A DNA stretch of 64,000 bases from Lachnospiraceae bacterium (GCA_028689585.1 JAQVCW010000012.1:1-64000), one strand, 5' to 3'; shown: positions 9,038 to 18,233, counted from the stretch's first letter. The notes: generated from the letters alone by a model not told the origin. Program-made: numbers and translations.

Positions 9038-10135
9038 ATGAAATTATCAGATTATGTTACCCTGGGGAAATCAGGACTTCGCGTCAGCCCGTTTTGCCTG
9101 GGAACCATGACTTTTGGAACAGACTGGGGCTGGGGAGCAGACGAGGAAGAATCAGTACGTGTGCTGGAACGTTACATGGAATTAGGCGGCAACTTCCTGG
9201 ATACTGCCAACTGCTACACCAACGGCCACTCGGAAGTGATCCTTGGCAATTATTTTGGAAAAAACAAATTTAAAAGAGATCGTATGGTTATTGCTACAAA
9301 GGGCTTTGGAAATATGTATTCCGGAGATCCCAATGGCGGCGGAACAAACTTTAAATCTCTGGTAAATGCCTGTGATGAATCTCTGAGAAGACTGCAGACC
9401 GATTATATTGATCTGTATTACGTTCATCACTGGGATCCCCATACACCGGTGGAAGAAACCATGTATGCTCTGAATCATCTGGTGGAAGCAGGAAAAGTTC
9501 GTTATATTGCGTTTTCCGATACTCCTGCATGGGTGACCTGCAAAGCACAGATGATTGCCAATGAAAATCACTGGGCACCGTTGACTGCCTATGAAATGGA
9601 ATATAATTTCAGCGAGAGAACTGTGGAAACGGAAATGATGCCGATGGCAAAAGAACTGGGGATTGGTGTTGTTACCTGGTCTCCGCTGAGAAAGGGACTT
9701 TATTCCGGAAAATATACCAGAGAAAATAATGGCAATGTACCTGGAGGCCGCCTGGCAACCCGTTATAAAGGGCAGGTTATCACGGAACAGCAGTTCCAGA
9801 TTATCGATGAACTGCTGGCAATGGCAAAAGAATATGGAACCACTCCTGCAACGGTAGCGCTGGCATGGGTGAAGAGCAGACCGGCCAATTCCATTCCGCT
9901 GCTGGGAGCCAGAAATATTGAACAGTTGGAATCCAATCTGAATGTGCTTGATTTTGTACTTCCCAAAGAAGCGGCAGACAAGCTGAGCAAATTATCTGCA
10001 CCGCCTGAATCTTTTGTAGAACATGATATTTTATCAGAAAACGCTATTTCCATGCTGCAGACCGGAACTACGATCAACGGATGGACTTCAAAACCATGGC
10101 CGATGACTCCGGGACCGGACGATATCCGCTGGTAA
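9038..10135 (+). CDS. Aldo/keto reductase
   Basis: A 365-residue aldo/keto reductase, longer than the preceding one because of a 25-30 residue C-terminal extension ending in PGPDDIRW. The tetrad is Asp55 and Tyr60 (FLDTANCYTNGHSEVILG), Lys88 (VIATKGFG) and His130 (DLYYVHHWDP). It resembles the YajO/AKR11 general stress type. It has its own strong ribosome binding site and a terminator follows, so it may be the last gene of the transporter operon or separate. No substrate can be deduced. Confidence 0.88.
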   Translation: MKLSDYVTLGKSGLRVSPFCLGTMTFGTDWGWGADEEESVRVLERYMELGGNFLDTANCYTNGHSEVILGNYFGKNKFKRDRMVIATKGFGNMYSGDPNGGGTNFKSLVNACDESLRRLQTDYIDLYYVHHWDPHTPVEETMYALNHLVEAGKVRYIAFSDTPAWVTCKAQMIANENHWAPLTAYEMEYNFSERTVETEMMPMAKELGIGVVTWSPLRKGLYSGKYTRENNGNVPGGRLATRYKGQVITEQQFQIIDELLAMAKEYGTTPATVALAWVKSRPANSIPLLGARNIEQLESNLNVLDFVLPKEAADKLSKLSAPPESFVEHDILSENAISMLQTGTTINGWTSKPWPMTPGPDDIRW

Positions 10136-10152
10136 AAAGGAAAACATTGCAC

Positions 10153-10186
10153 AGGCGTGTCTGAAAGCTGTTTCAGACACGTTTTT
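10153..10186 (+). terminator. Intrinsic terminator
   Basis: CGTGTCTGAAA and TTTCAGACACG form a perfect 11 bp stem followed by TTTTT, 20 bp after the aldo/keto reductase stop. Confidence 0.88.
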
Positions 10187-10218
10187 GCGTGTCAAAAAAT
10201 ATTTTTGAGTCAGCTTTT

Positions 10219-10247
10219 TTGACAAAAAGGCAAAGTGTATTTATAAT
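10219..10247 (+). promoter_or_regulatory. Promoter of the GntR-family gene
   Basis: Consensus TTGACA (10219-10224) and TATAAT (10242-10247) with a 17 bp spacer, leaving a leader of about 155 nt before the regulator start. Confidence 0.8.
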
Positions 10248-10341
10248 TGATATTAAGACATCATTTTTGAATATACGCTTATAGAATTTGCTTGTATTGA
10301 ACAGAGAGTTAGGGTATATTTTACGATAAAGAGGGGACAGA

Positions 10342-10407
10342 ATGGTTTCAAAACTAAAAAATAAAAACTGCAGCTTTTTTAAGCAAAGGAGCAGGAGTCA
10401 GAGGTGA
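10342..10407 (+). CDS. Possible 21-residue leader peptide upstream of the GntR gene
   Basis: A short frame starts at ATG 10342 behind GAGGGGAC and ends with TGA at 10405-10407, three bases before the regulator's ATG. It encodes a Lys/Arg/Ser-rich peptide beginning MVSKLKNKNCSFF. The strong ribosome binding site and tight spacing suggest translational coupling. No homologue is known to me, and it could be chance. Confidence 0.35.
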   Translation: MVSKLKNKNCSFFKQRSRSQR

Positions 10408-10410
10408 GCT

Positions 10411-11169
10411 ATGTTTTTAGAGAATAAAGTATTGGACAGGGAAGTGCCTATTCCATTATATTTTCAATTAAAGGGCCTGATAATTGAAGAAATATCCAGC
10501 GGTGCTTATGAAACGGACAGTCTGATACCAACGGAAAATGAAATCAGCAGGCAGCTTGGTATCAGCCGTTGCACCGTTCGCCAGGCAATTGGAGAACTGG
10601 TTCAGGAGGGCTATTTATACCGCATTAAAAGCAAGGGAACTTTCATTGCAAGGCAGAAGGTAAAACTGGATTTTCTGCAGAGGCTGGAAACCTTTGAGGA
10701 ACAGATCAAACGCAGCGGCCGGAAGCCGGAAATGAAGGTCTCAAAGTTCCAGATTATCAATTCTTCCGGGGAAGTGGCTGACCGTCTGGCGATTAAAGAG
10801 GGAGAGGCAGTTATTTATTTATTCCGCAGAGGCTTCGCAGACGGAAATCCGGTCGCTACGGAAAAAGCGTTTATGCCCTATGAAAAGTGTTCGTTTTTAA
10901 TGCAGTCCGATTTTGAGAAAACTTCGTTATACGGGGGCCTGTCGGAGCGAGAAAATACGAAGATAACAAATGCAACCCATTCGCTGCAGGCAGTGATTGC
11001 CAATAGCTATGATGAAAAATATCTGAATGTAAATAAAGGAGTTCCCATGCAGTTGGTACATACGGTCGGCTATACCAGACAGGATGAACCTCTGGTATAC
11101 TCCATTGCGCGCTACCGGGGAGATGTCAGCAATTTTCAGGTGCATGTGTATATGGAGCCAGAGCAGTAA
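10411..11169 (+). CDS. GntR-family transcriptional regulator with UTRA effector domain
   Basis: A 252-residue repressor of the HutC/UTRA subfamily. The winged helix lies at residues 10-80 (PTENEISRQLGISRCTVRQAIGEL recognition region, cited in part) and the UTRA ligand-binding domain at about 95-240, ending in YSIARYRGDVSNFQ. UTRA proteins sense sugar phosphates, amino acids or histidine derivatives. It follows the importer operon with its own consensus promoter and terminates into a REP-like palindrome. It is the best local candidate for binding the TGTACGTACA operators at 1519 and 1707, but its own promoter shows no such site. Confidence 0.88.
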   Translation: MFLENKVLDREVPIPLYFQLKGLIIEEISSGAYETDSLIPTENEISRQLGISRCTVRQAIGELVQEGYLYRIKSKGTFIARQKVKLDFLQRLETFEEQIKRSGRKPEMKVSKFQIINSSGEVADRLAIKEGEAVIYLFRRGFADGNPVATEKAFMPYEKCSFLMQSDFEKTSLYGGLSERENTKITNATHSLQAVIANSYDEKYLNVNKGVPMQLVHTVGYTRQDEPLVYSIARYRGDVSNFQVHVYMEPEQ

Positions 11170-11293
11170 AGGGGGGGACGGTTCTTGGGAAGAAAGGGGG
11201 ACGGTTCTCGGATTAAGGGGGGACGGTTCTCACGTCCCATTTATTTGGGACGTGAGAACCGTCCCCCCTTAATCCGAGAACCGTCCCCCTGCT
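11168..11293. repeat. GGGACGGTTCT palindrome cluster between convergent genes
   Basis: Copies of GGGGGACGGTTCT on one arm face AGAACCGTCCCCC on the other, around a core CACGTCCC/GGGACGTG. The arms form a long hairpin between the convergent GntR and LacI genes, and could end transcription in both directions. Confidence 0.88.
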
Positions 11294-11311
11294 TTGCCCC
11301 TTGCGTTGGCC

Positions 11312-12304
11312 CTAAATTTTATGGCGGTCTGTTTTGGGGATAAAGGTCGCAGAGAGAATGGTTCGGCAGGTTGGCAGGTCCGGATTTGACATTCGTTCCA
11401 GCAGCTGATGCCCGGCAGCTCGGCCCAGAGCTTCAGCGGGTTGAGAAATCAAGCTGATAGAGGGATTGATATACTGTGGCTGATTGCTCTCTTTATATCC
11501 TATGGCTTCGATATCTTTACCGGGAATGCGGCCGTGTTCTTCCAAAAAGGTAAGAACTTCTGTGGAAAGACAGGCGTTGGGAACTGCAATGGCGGTGATA
11601 TCTTCACGGAGAAGCGGTGCGAGATTATCCGAAAACAGGCTACTGAGAGGATTGGCAATAAAAACCAGATCATCGGTAGGCAGGTGATGAGAGGCCATGG
11701 TATCTTCGTAGGCGGCGCGGCGCTCTATTACAGTAGAAAGCTGATTCTTCACAGTAATGTATGCGATATGTGTATGTCCCTGATGGATTAAATATTCAAT
11801 ACCCTTCTGCAGCGCGTGGTAGTTATCAATCAGAAGTGTATCACAGGGATTATTTTCCAGAGAACGGTCAACAAAAATCACAGGAAGATTTGCCGGAAGC
11901 ATTTTTGCAATGGGATCGTAAGAAAGAAAGGCGGAAGCAATGATGAAGCCATCTACCACTCCATTGGCAAGTACTCTCAAAGCGTCAGCTTCTTTCACTG
12001 CATCCTCCTTGGTATTGCAGATGAGAAGACGATATCCTTTGGCAGAAATTACTGCTTCCACTTCTTCAATCATAGCAGAGTAGAATGGATTTGCAATATC
12101 CGGGGTGATAAAGGCAATTAAATTATGACGTCCGGTTTTAAAACTGCGGGCTATGGCATTTGGGCAGTAGCCTAACTGTTCTATGCTGTCCTGTACCTTT
12201 TTTCGGGTTTCTTCTTTAACATATCTTGTATTATTGATTACATGACTGACGGTGGCAATGGATACACCTGCATGGCGGGCTACTTCTCGTATACTGGTTG
12301 GCAT
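11312..12304 (-). CDS. LacI-family transcriptional regulator
   Basis: A 330-residue repressor. The N-terminal helix-turn-helix (IREVARHAGVSIATVSHVIN, residues 4-23) and hinge are typical, followed by a periplasmic-binding-protein-like effector domain (residues 60-325). AAGGAG lies just upstream of the ATG. It diverges from the RbsBAC-like operon, and sites of the form TAAMCGKTTA are present near both promoters, so it probably represses that operon and itself until the imported sugar or a metabolite binds. The ligand is not identifiable from sequence. Confidence 0.9.
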   Translation of the reverse strand: MPTSIREVARHAGVSIATVSHVINNTRYVKEETRKKVQDSIEQLGYCPNAIARSFKTGRHNLIAFITPDIANPFYSAMIEEVEAVISAKGYRLLICNTKEDAVKEADALRVLANGVVDGFIIASAFLSYDPIAKMLPANLPVIFVDRSLENNPCDTLLIDNYHALQKGIEYLIHQGHTHIAYITVKNQLSTVIERRAAYEDTMASHHLPTDDLVFIANPLSSLFSDNLAPLLREDITAIAVPNACLSTEVLTFLEEHGRIPGKDIEAIGYKESNQPQYINPSISLISQPAEALGRAAGHQLLERMSNPDLPTCRTILSATFIPKTDRHKI

Positions 12305-12705
12305 GACTGACTCCTTAACATCGTTTTAATTTAATTATAGGGTGCAAAACATAAATATTATGTTGATTATTCTATTAAGATAGTTACTGGGAAATTTTAG
12401 CAATATCATATAAACGTTTACCATAATCATAATATAAAAGTCTATTCTGTGTCAAGTAAAACATATTTAACAAAAGAAATATACGGAAAACAATTGTTAC
12501 TTATATAATTATACTAAAAATAAAAATATATATTTGATAAATAGTGCTAATTGACGAGAAAATAAAAACAAGATATACTTGTTTCATAAATGAGATAACC
12601 GTTTACGTAACCGTTTATCTAAAATTACATTACAGAAAGATGTACGAAGATTAGCCGGAAAATCAAGGGTTGCATCTTACAAAGACCAAAAAGGAGGATA
12701 TCAAA
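12305..12705. promoter_or_regulatory. Divergent control region of the LacI regulator and sugar importer
   Basis: This A/T-rich 400 bp region holds the importer promoter TTGACG (12551-12556), 17 bp spacer, TATACT (12574-12579). Two direct copies of TAACCGTTTA lie at 12596-12605 and 12608-12617, just downstream of the start of transcription. A third LacI-type site, TAAACGTTTA, is at 12411-12420 near the regulator. These fit LacI-family operators (AAACG/CGTTT core) and autoregulation. No coding potential is seen. Confidence 0.75.
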
Positions 12706-13632
12706 ATGAATAAAAAAAGAATGGCAGCATTTACTTTGACAGCAGTTATGGCAGGTGCTATGGCAGTGACAGCACATGCAGAGGGTCATGTATTTGGATA
12801 TACCTGTATGGATCTGACGAATCCGTTTCATATTGCCATGAGAGATGCGATGCAGGCAGCGATTGAGGCAAATGGTGATACTCTGATTTCTATTGATGGA
12901 CAACAGCAGCAGATTAAGCAGAATGATGTAATAGAAGATTTAATTACGCAGGGAATTGAGGCACTGTTTTTAAACCCGGTAGATTCCGCATCCGTTCAGC
13001 CGGAGCTGGAAGCTTGTGCGTCAGCCGGTATTCCTGTTATTAACGTGGACTCCGCAGTACAGGACAAAAGTCTGATTGCTACCTATATTGCCTCTAATAA
13101 CGTGGAAGCAGGAAAACAGTGTGGGGAAGAAATTGTAAAACTGTTTCCGGATGGCTGCAATATCTGTGTAATCGAAAACCCTCTGGCTGAGAGTGTGGTA
13201 CAGCGGGTACAGGGACTTGAGGAAGCGATTGAAGGAACCAACTGCACTATTATTGACCGTAAATCTATCTCTACTATGGATGCAGTACTTGGAAATGCAG
13301 AGGATATCCTGACGGCAAATGATAAGATAGATGTATTCTGGGGACTGAATGATGATGTGTCTCTGATCATTCAGGGAGCGGTAGAATCTGCCGGCCGTAC
13401 AGAAGAAATCAAGGTAATCAGTGTTGACGGTTCTCCTTCTGGAAAGACCAGTGTAGCAGAAGGCGGTCTGTATGCTACGGCCGCTCAGAGCCCGGTATCC
13501 ATCGGAGAAAAGGCAGTAGAGTGTGCGTATACCCTGTTGGATGGAGGAGAAATCGATCCGGAATATTCGTTGCCTACCACCTTGGTTACTGCCGAGAATG
13601 TAGCGGATATGGGAGCAGATGCCTGGAGCTGA
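12706..13632 (+). CDS. Sugar ABC transporter substrate-binding protein (RbsB-like)
   Basis: A 308-residue exported periplasmic-binding-protein type I (ribose-binding family). The signal peptide ends near AHA-EG at residue 24 and there is no lipobox cysteine. The mature protein starts HVFGYTCMDLTNPFH, the family's ligand-pocket strand. ATG 12706 is preferred because AAGGAGG (12690-12696) precedes it; an in-frame upstream ATG at 12670 lacks a site. It heads an operon with a double ATPase and permease under LacI control. Confidence 0.88.
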   Translation: MNKKRMAAFTLTAVMAGAMAVTAHAEGHVFGYTCMDLTNPFHIAMRDAMQAAIEANGDTLISIDGQQQQIKQNDVIEDLITQGIEALFLNPVDSASVQPELEACASAGIPVINVDSAVQDKSLIATYIASNNVEAGKQCGEEIVKLFPDGCNICVIENPLAESVVQRVQGLEEAIEGTNCTIIDRKSISTMDAVLGNAEDILTANDKIDVFWGLNDDVSLIIQGAVESAGRTEEIKVISVDGSPSGKTSVAEGGLYATAAQSPVSIGEKAVECAYTLLDGGEIDPEYSLPTTLVTAENVADMGADAWS

Positions 13633-13801
13633 TATTGGATAAAAAAGATAATGGAACGGAATGAAGGGACTGGCGCAGAGTAAGGCAGTTTTACAGAAGG
13701 CAGATTTGCTGCCGGGAGCCGTCTGCGCTGGTCTCTTTTTGTTCTCAAATCAGAAAAGAGAGAAGCGGATGTCCGCTTTGCTCTGGATAGGAGATGATAT
13801 T

Positions 13802-15289
13802 TTGGCGGAGCAGTATTTGCTTGAAATGAAAAATGTTCATAAACGTTTTCCTGGAGTGCATGCGCTGAAAGGGGTATCACTGGAACTGCGGGCCGGGGAG
13901 GTGCATGCCCTGCTGGGAGAAAACGGAGCTGGGAAATCCACATTGATTAAAGTATTAGGTGGAATTTATGAAAAAGATGAAGGGGAAATTCTCATCGATG
14001 GAAAAAAAGTGGAAATCAAAAATGTAGAACAGGCCAGAAATGCCGGAGTTTCCATCATTCATCAGGAACTGGTACTTGTTCCCTATCTTTCTGTGGCGGA
14101 AAATATTTTTTTGGGACGTGAGCTCCGCAAAAAGGGCGGATTTATTGATCGAAGCGCAATGATCCGTGAGACACAAAGAGCTCTGGATGAATTTGGTCTG
14201 AAACTTTCTCCCAACGCAATGATTGCAGACCTGAATATTGCGCAGCAGCAGATGGTGGAGATTGTAAAGGCAGTTTCTTTTAATGCGCGGATTATTGTTA
14301 TGGATGAGCCTACCAGTTCTCTGTCTGATAAAGAGGTTGATGCTTTATTTGAAAATGTAAGGAAACTGACGGCCAGAAAGATAGGTATTATCTATATTTC
14401 CCACCGCATGAGTGAATTGCAGGAAGTCGCAGACCGGGTTACCGTGATGCGGGATGGAGAGTATATTGCTACGAAGGAAGTTGCTGTGACCGGCAATGAT
14501 GAACTGGTGGCTTTGATGGTTGGACGGCAGTTGGACAATTATTATACGAGAACTTTCAATGACTGTAAAGAACCTCTTTTGGAAGTGAAAAATCTGAGTA
14601 CTGCTAAAATCCACGATGTGAGTTTTACATTGAGAAAAGGAGAAATCCTGGGATTTGCCGGCTTGGTGGGTGCTGGACGAAGCGAGACCATGCAGGCAGT
14701 TTTTGGCTTAGACAAGGTGATCTCCGGTTCTGTAAAACTGAATGGACGGGAACTGGCCGGAAAGAATGCGGAGAGCATTCTGGCATCAGGCATCAGTCTT
14801 GTTCCTGAGGACCGGAAAAATGAGGGCATTTTTCCCGGCATGACAATTTCTTTTAATATGACATTGAAGGTACTGAAAGAGTTTATAAGGGGAATTCGAG
14901 TAAACAACAGCAAAGAAAAAGAAATTGTAGAAAAATATTTTCAGGACTTATCAGTAAAAGCACCAGGGACGGAAACACTGATTGGCTCCTTATCGGGAGG
15001 TAATCAGCAAAAGGTGGTAATTGGCAGTTGGCTGGCGTCAAGACCAAGAGTGCTGATACTGGATGAGCCTACGAGAGGAATCGATGTAGGATCAAAGAGT
15101 GAGATTTATGCCATTATGAATGAATTGGCTAAGAATGGTGTTTCGATTATTATGGTATCTTCCGAGCTGCCGGAGATTCTCAATATGAGTGACCGCATTA
15201 TTATTATGCGGGGCGGGAGCATTTCCGGAGTTTTAGACCGCAGCGAAGCCACACAGGAAAAAATCATGCAGCATGCGGTAAATATTTAA
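13802..15289 (+). CDS. Sugar ABC transporter ATP-binding protein (RbsA-like)
   Basis: A double ATPase of 495 residues for monosaccharide uptake. Domain 1 has GENGAGKST near residue 40, signature LNIAQQQM and Walker B IVMDEPTSSL. Domain 2 has VGAGRSE, LSGGNQQK and LILDEPTRGID. The frame is open from 13661, but residues encoded before 13802 do not look like the family. TTG 13802 is chosen because AGGAG at 13789-13793 precedes it by 8 nt and the protein then begins MAEQYLLEMKNVHKRFPGV, as expected of RbsA. ATG 13769 is the alternative. Confidence 0.82.
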   Translation: MAEQYLLEMKNVHKRFPGVHALKGVSLELRAGEVHALLGENGAGKSTLIKVLGGIYEKDEGEILIDGKKVEIKNVEQARNAGVSIIHQELVLVPYLSVAENIFLGRELRKKGGFIDRSAMIRETQRALDEFGLKLSPNAMIADLNIAQQQMVEIVKAVSFNARIIVMDEPTSSLSDKEVDALFENVRKLTARKIGIIYISHRMSELQEVADRVTVMRDGEYIATKEVAVTGNDELVALMVGRQLDNYYTRTFNDCKEPLLEVKNLSTAKIHDVSFTLRKGEILGFAGLVGAGRSETMQAVFGLDKVISGSVKLNGRELAGKNAESILASGISLVPEDRKNEGIFPGMTISFNMTLKVLKEFIRGIRVNNSKEKEIVEKYFQDLSVKAPGTETLIGSLSGGNQQKVVIGSWLASRPRVLILDEPTRGIDVGSKSEIYAIMNELAKNGVSIIMVSSELPEILNMSDRIIIMRGGSISGVLDRSEATQEKIMQHAVNI

Positions 15290-15310
15290 CCGAAAGGGGT
15301 TTGACAAAGT

Positions 15311-16294
15311 ATGGAAAATAAAGTGATGGACAATAAAATTATAGCGAGCACAAAAAGCTATTTTAAGCGAAATGCAGGTATTCTGATTGGTCTGGTGGCA
15401 CTGTGCGTAATTATTTCCTTACGATCTGACCGTTTTTTGACGCAGGATAATATCATGAATGTACTGAGGCAGATTTCTTCCAATATGTATCTGGCCTGTG
15501 CGATGACAATGATATTGATTGCAGGAGGAATTGATCTTTCCGTGGGTTCCATTGTTGCAATTACCGGAGTGACAGCAGGGACTCTGCTGAATGCAGGAGT
15601 TCCTATTCCATTGATGCTTCTTATCTGCATAGCTCTTGGAGCAGTGTATGGAACAATCACAGGCTTGATTATTACTACAACGACTCTGCCTCCATTTATT
15701 GTTACCTATTCTATGATGCAGATTTTAAGGGGTGCTACCTATGTGTATACCGGCGGAACGACCGTGCGTGTAGATAACCGCAGTTTTATTAATCTGGGAA
15801 CCGGGTATGCTTTTGGATTTTTGCCGCTGCCGGTGATCTATCTGCTGATCGTATTCGTGATTGTATTTATTGTGCTGAATAAAACTACGCTGGGAAGACA
15901 TATCTATGCAGTGGGCGGCAATGAAAAGGCGGCCAGATTCAGCGGTATCAGTGTAATGAAAACCCGTATGTTTGTATATATTTTCAGCGGCATTATGGGT
16001 TCACTGGCAGGGCTGGTGCTGTGTGCCAGAAGCTATTCCGGCAATCCGCTGGCCGGGGACGGAGCGGAAATGGATGCTATTGCAGCCTGCGTGCTGGGCG
16101 GTGCTTCCATGGCTGGTGGATACGGTTTTGTGGGTGGAACCCTGATTGGGGCCCTGATTATCGGTCTTTTGAATAACGGATTGAATCTGATGCGGATTGA
16201 TTCTTACTGGCAGATTATTTTAAAAGGTATCGTTATTCTGGTAGCAGTATATGTGGATTATGTAAAGAACCTGAAAAAAAACAAATCAAACTAA
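15311..16294 (+). CDS. Sugar ABC transporter permease (RbsC-like)
   Basis: A 327-residue membrane protein of the BPD_transp_2 family with eight to ten membrane segments. The motif LIAGGIDLSVGSIVA near residue 75 and the loop GNEKAARFSGI (EAA-like contact with the ATPase) near 200 are diagnostic for ribose/xylose/galactose type permeases. It lies 21 bp after the ATPase. No sugar kinase or isomerase follows in this operon, so the sugar is probably processed elsewhere. Confidence 0.9.
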   Translation: MENKVMDNKIIASTKSYFKRNAGILIGLVALCVIISLRSDRFLTQDNIMNVLRQISSNMYLACAMTMILIAGGIDLSVGSIVAITGVTAGTLLNAGVPIPLMLLICIALGAVYGTITGLIITTTTLPPFIVTYSMMQILRGATYVYTGGTTVRVDNRSFINLGTGYAFGFLPLPVIYLLIVFVIVFIVLNKTTLGRHIYAVGGNEKAARFSGISVMKTRMFVYIFSGIMGSLAGLVLCARSYSGNPLAGDGAEMDAIAACVLGGASMAGGYGFVGGTLIGALIIGLLNNGLNLMRIDSYWQIILKGIVILVAVYVDYVKNLKKNKSN

Positions 16295-16326
16295 CACAGA
16301 AAAAGAGTGGAAAGAAAGGATAGAAT

Positions 16327-17145
16327 ATGGCATTTTTTCAGACAAATTTTTTCTCACCGGTTCTGGGATTTAATACGGACATCAATGTACTTATTCCTAC
16401 GCCCAATTCAGATGAAATTTTGAATCACAAAAAATCGGATTACTTTTTTGATGGAGCAAAATATCAGGTGCTGTATTTACTTCATGGAGCTTATGGTGAT
16501 TATTCAGACTGGATGCGCCTTACCAGTATAGAGAAATATGCACAGAATCATAAACTGGCGGTGGTAATGCCATCCGCATCCAATAGTTTTTATCAGGATA
16601 TGTTTCGTGGGAGTTCCTATTTGACGTATCTGACAGAGGAACTGCCGCAATTTGTAAAGGCTCTGTTTCCAATAAGTGCAAAAAGGGAAAATACGTTTAC
16701 GGCCGGGCTGTCCATGGGAGGTTATGGAGCATTGCGTTTGGCCCTTACGAAACCGGAGCAGTATGCGGCATGTGCTTCCTTGTCCGGAGCCATTGACATC
16801 GAAGGATGCCTGGAACGGGTGAAAAATGGAACTATGGGAGGACCATTTTTATGGGATTCTATCTTCGAGGCTTCCGCACAGATAGCAGGTACGGATGCGG
16901 ATCTGTTTGCTCTGATTAAGAAGAGAAAAGCTGAGGGGCGGCAGCTTCCGAAGGTATTTCAGAGCTGTGGTACGGAGGATTTTATTTATCCGCTGAATAT
17001 ATTGGCGCATCAGAGGCTTTTGGAAACAGGAATAGATCTGACTTATGAAGAACATCCCGGTATTCATGACTGGGATTACTGGGACACACATATTCAGCGT
17101 GTGTTGGAATGGCTGCCGTTGGCAGAAGATTCCGTGAAAGAGTAG
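16327..17145 (+). CDS. Esterase family alpha/beta hydrolase (PF00756-like)
   Basis: A 272-residue cytoplasmic hydrolase of the esterase D/tributyrin esterase type; there is no signal peptide. The catalytic triad can be placed at Ser129 (GLSMGGYGA), Asp218 (GTEDF) and His247 (GIHDWDYWD). An oxyanion-hole motif YLLHGAYGD lies near residue 55. It is 33 bp after the permease and 9 bp before a close paralogue, all under the LacI-controlled promoter. It may deacylate an imported acyl-sugar or sugar ester; this is inferred from position. Confidence 0.85.
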   Translation: MAFFQTNFFSPVLGFNTDINVLIPTPNSDEILNHKKSDYFFDGAKYQVLYLLHGAYGDYSDWMRLTSIEKYAQNHKLAVVMPSASNSFYQDMFRGSSYLTYLTEELPQFVKALFPISAKRENTFTAGLSMGGYGALRLALTKPEQYAACASLSGAIDIEGCLERVKNGTMGGPFLWDSIFEASAQIAGTDADLFALIKKRKAEGRQLPKVFQSCGTEDFIYPLNILAHQRLLETGIDLTYEEHPGIHDWDYWDTHIQRVLEWLPLAEDSVKE

Positions 17146-17154
17146 GAGGGGAAA

Positions 17155-17952
17155 ATGGCACATATTGATTGCAATTTTTATTCAGACAGTCTACAGAAAA
17201 ACGCTCATGTGATAGTATTCATTCCTTCTATGAGTGCCGATGATTTTCTGGAGGACAGACAGGTTTCGTATTATGAAGAAGGGAAAAAATATCCGGTTCT
17301 GTATCTTCTGCACGGCAGCTATGGAGATTGTATGGACTGGAGTCTGCGCAGCAGTATTGAACGATATGCTCAGGATAAGGAAATCGCAGTAGTAATGCCC
17401 TCGGCAGAAAACTCTGCTTATATTAATATGGTATGGGGAGAGAATTACTTAACTTATATTGGGAAAGAATTACCGGATTTTTTGAGAAAAATATTTCCGC
17501 TTAGCTCTGTAAGAGATGAAAATTATATCGCGGGGTTGTCCATGGGCGGTTATGGAGCATTTCGTGTGGCATTGGAATATCCGGAGACCTTTGGTTATAT
17601 TGCTTCTCTTTCAGGTGGTTTGGATATGCCGGCACTGCAGAATGGAACGGAAGCACATTCGAAAAAGATGCCATTAAATTATAAAGAGGCGGTATTTGAT
17701 GGCGGCGATAAAATAGCAGGCAGCCGAAATGATTTGCCAGTATTGTTAAAAGAAAAAAAATCGGCAGAAATTTGTCTGCCTAAAATGTATATGAACTGTG
17801 GCACGGAGGATTTTATTTATCCTGCCAATGAGGCTTTTTATAAAGCGGCCTGCCAGATGGGCGTGGAAATAACATATGAAAGGTTTCAGGGAGTTCATTG
17901 CTGGGATTATTGGGATGCGCATATCAAAGATGTGCTGAACTGGCTGCCGTAA
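17155..17952 (+). CDS. Esterase family alpha/beta hydrolase, tandem paralogue
   Basis: A 265-residue paralogue of the previous protein with the same layout: YLLHGSYGD oxyanion motif, nucleophile Ser129 in GLSMGGYGA, Asp in GTEDFIYP and His in GVHCWDYWD. The two align along their full length and clearly arose by tandem duplication, but differ enough to have different acyl or leaving-group preferences. AGGAGGGG precedes the ATG. A REP-like hairpin follows immediately after the stop codon and probably ends the operon. Confidence 0.85.
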   Translation: MAHIDCNFYSDSLQKNAHVIVFIPSMSADDFLEDRQVSYYEEGKKYPVLYLLHGSYGDCMDWSLRSSIERYAQDKEIAVVMPSAENSAYINMVWGENYLTYIGKELPDFLRKIFPLSSVRDENYIAGLSMGGYGAFRVALEYPETFGYIASLSGGLDMPALQNGTEAHSKKMPLNYKEAVFDGGDKIAGSRNDLPVLLKEKKSAEICLPKMYMNCGTEDFIYPANEAFYKAACQMGVEITYERFQGVHCWDYWDAHIKDVLNWLP

Positions 17953-18077
17953 AAGGGGACGGTTCTCACGTTCCATTTATTTGGGACGTGAGAACCGTCC
18001 CCTTTTAATCCGAGAGAACCGTCCCCTTTTAATCCGAGAGAACCGTCCCCTTTTAATCCGAGAGAACCGTCCCCTGT
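17953..18077. repeat. GGGACGGTTCT/AGAACCGTCCCC repeat cluster
   Basis: A hairpin with arms GGGGACGGTTCTCACGT and ACGTGAGAACCGTCCCC, followed by three further direct copies of TTTTAATCCGAGAGAACCGTCCCC with a 26 bp period. It begins one base after the esterase stop codon. Confidence 0.9.
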
Positions 18078-18233
18078 TTTGTCTTTTTAAAATTCTTCTG
18101 CCAGAATATTTCCAGGTGTGGTATGATAAAAAGAATATAAAATCATGTGTCTGCCTGATTGAAGCGGATGATGAAAAAAGAGAATGTGAAAAAATCAGAA
18201 GAAACAAGTTTAAAAAGAAAAATGGGAGGAGAA

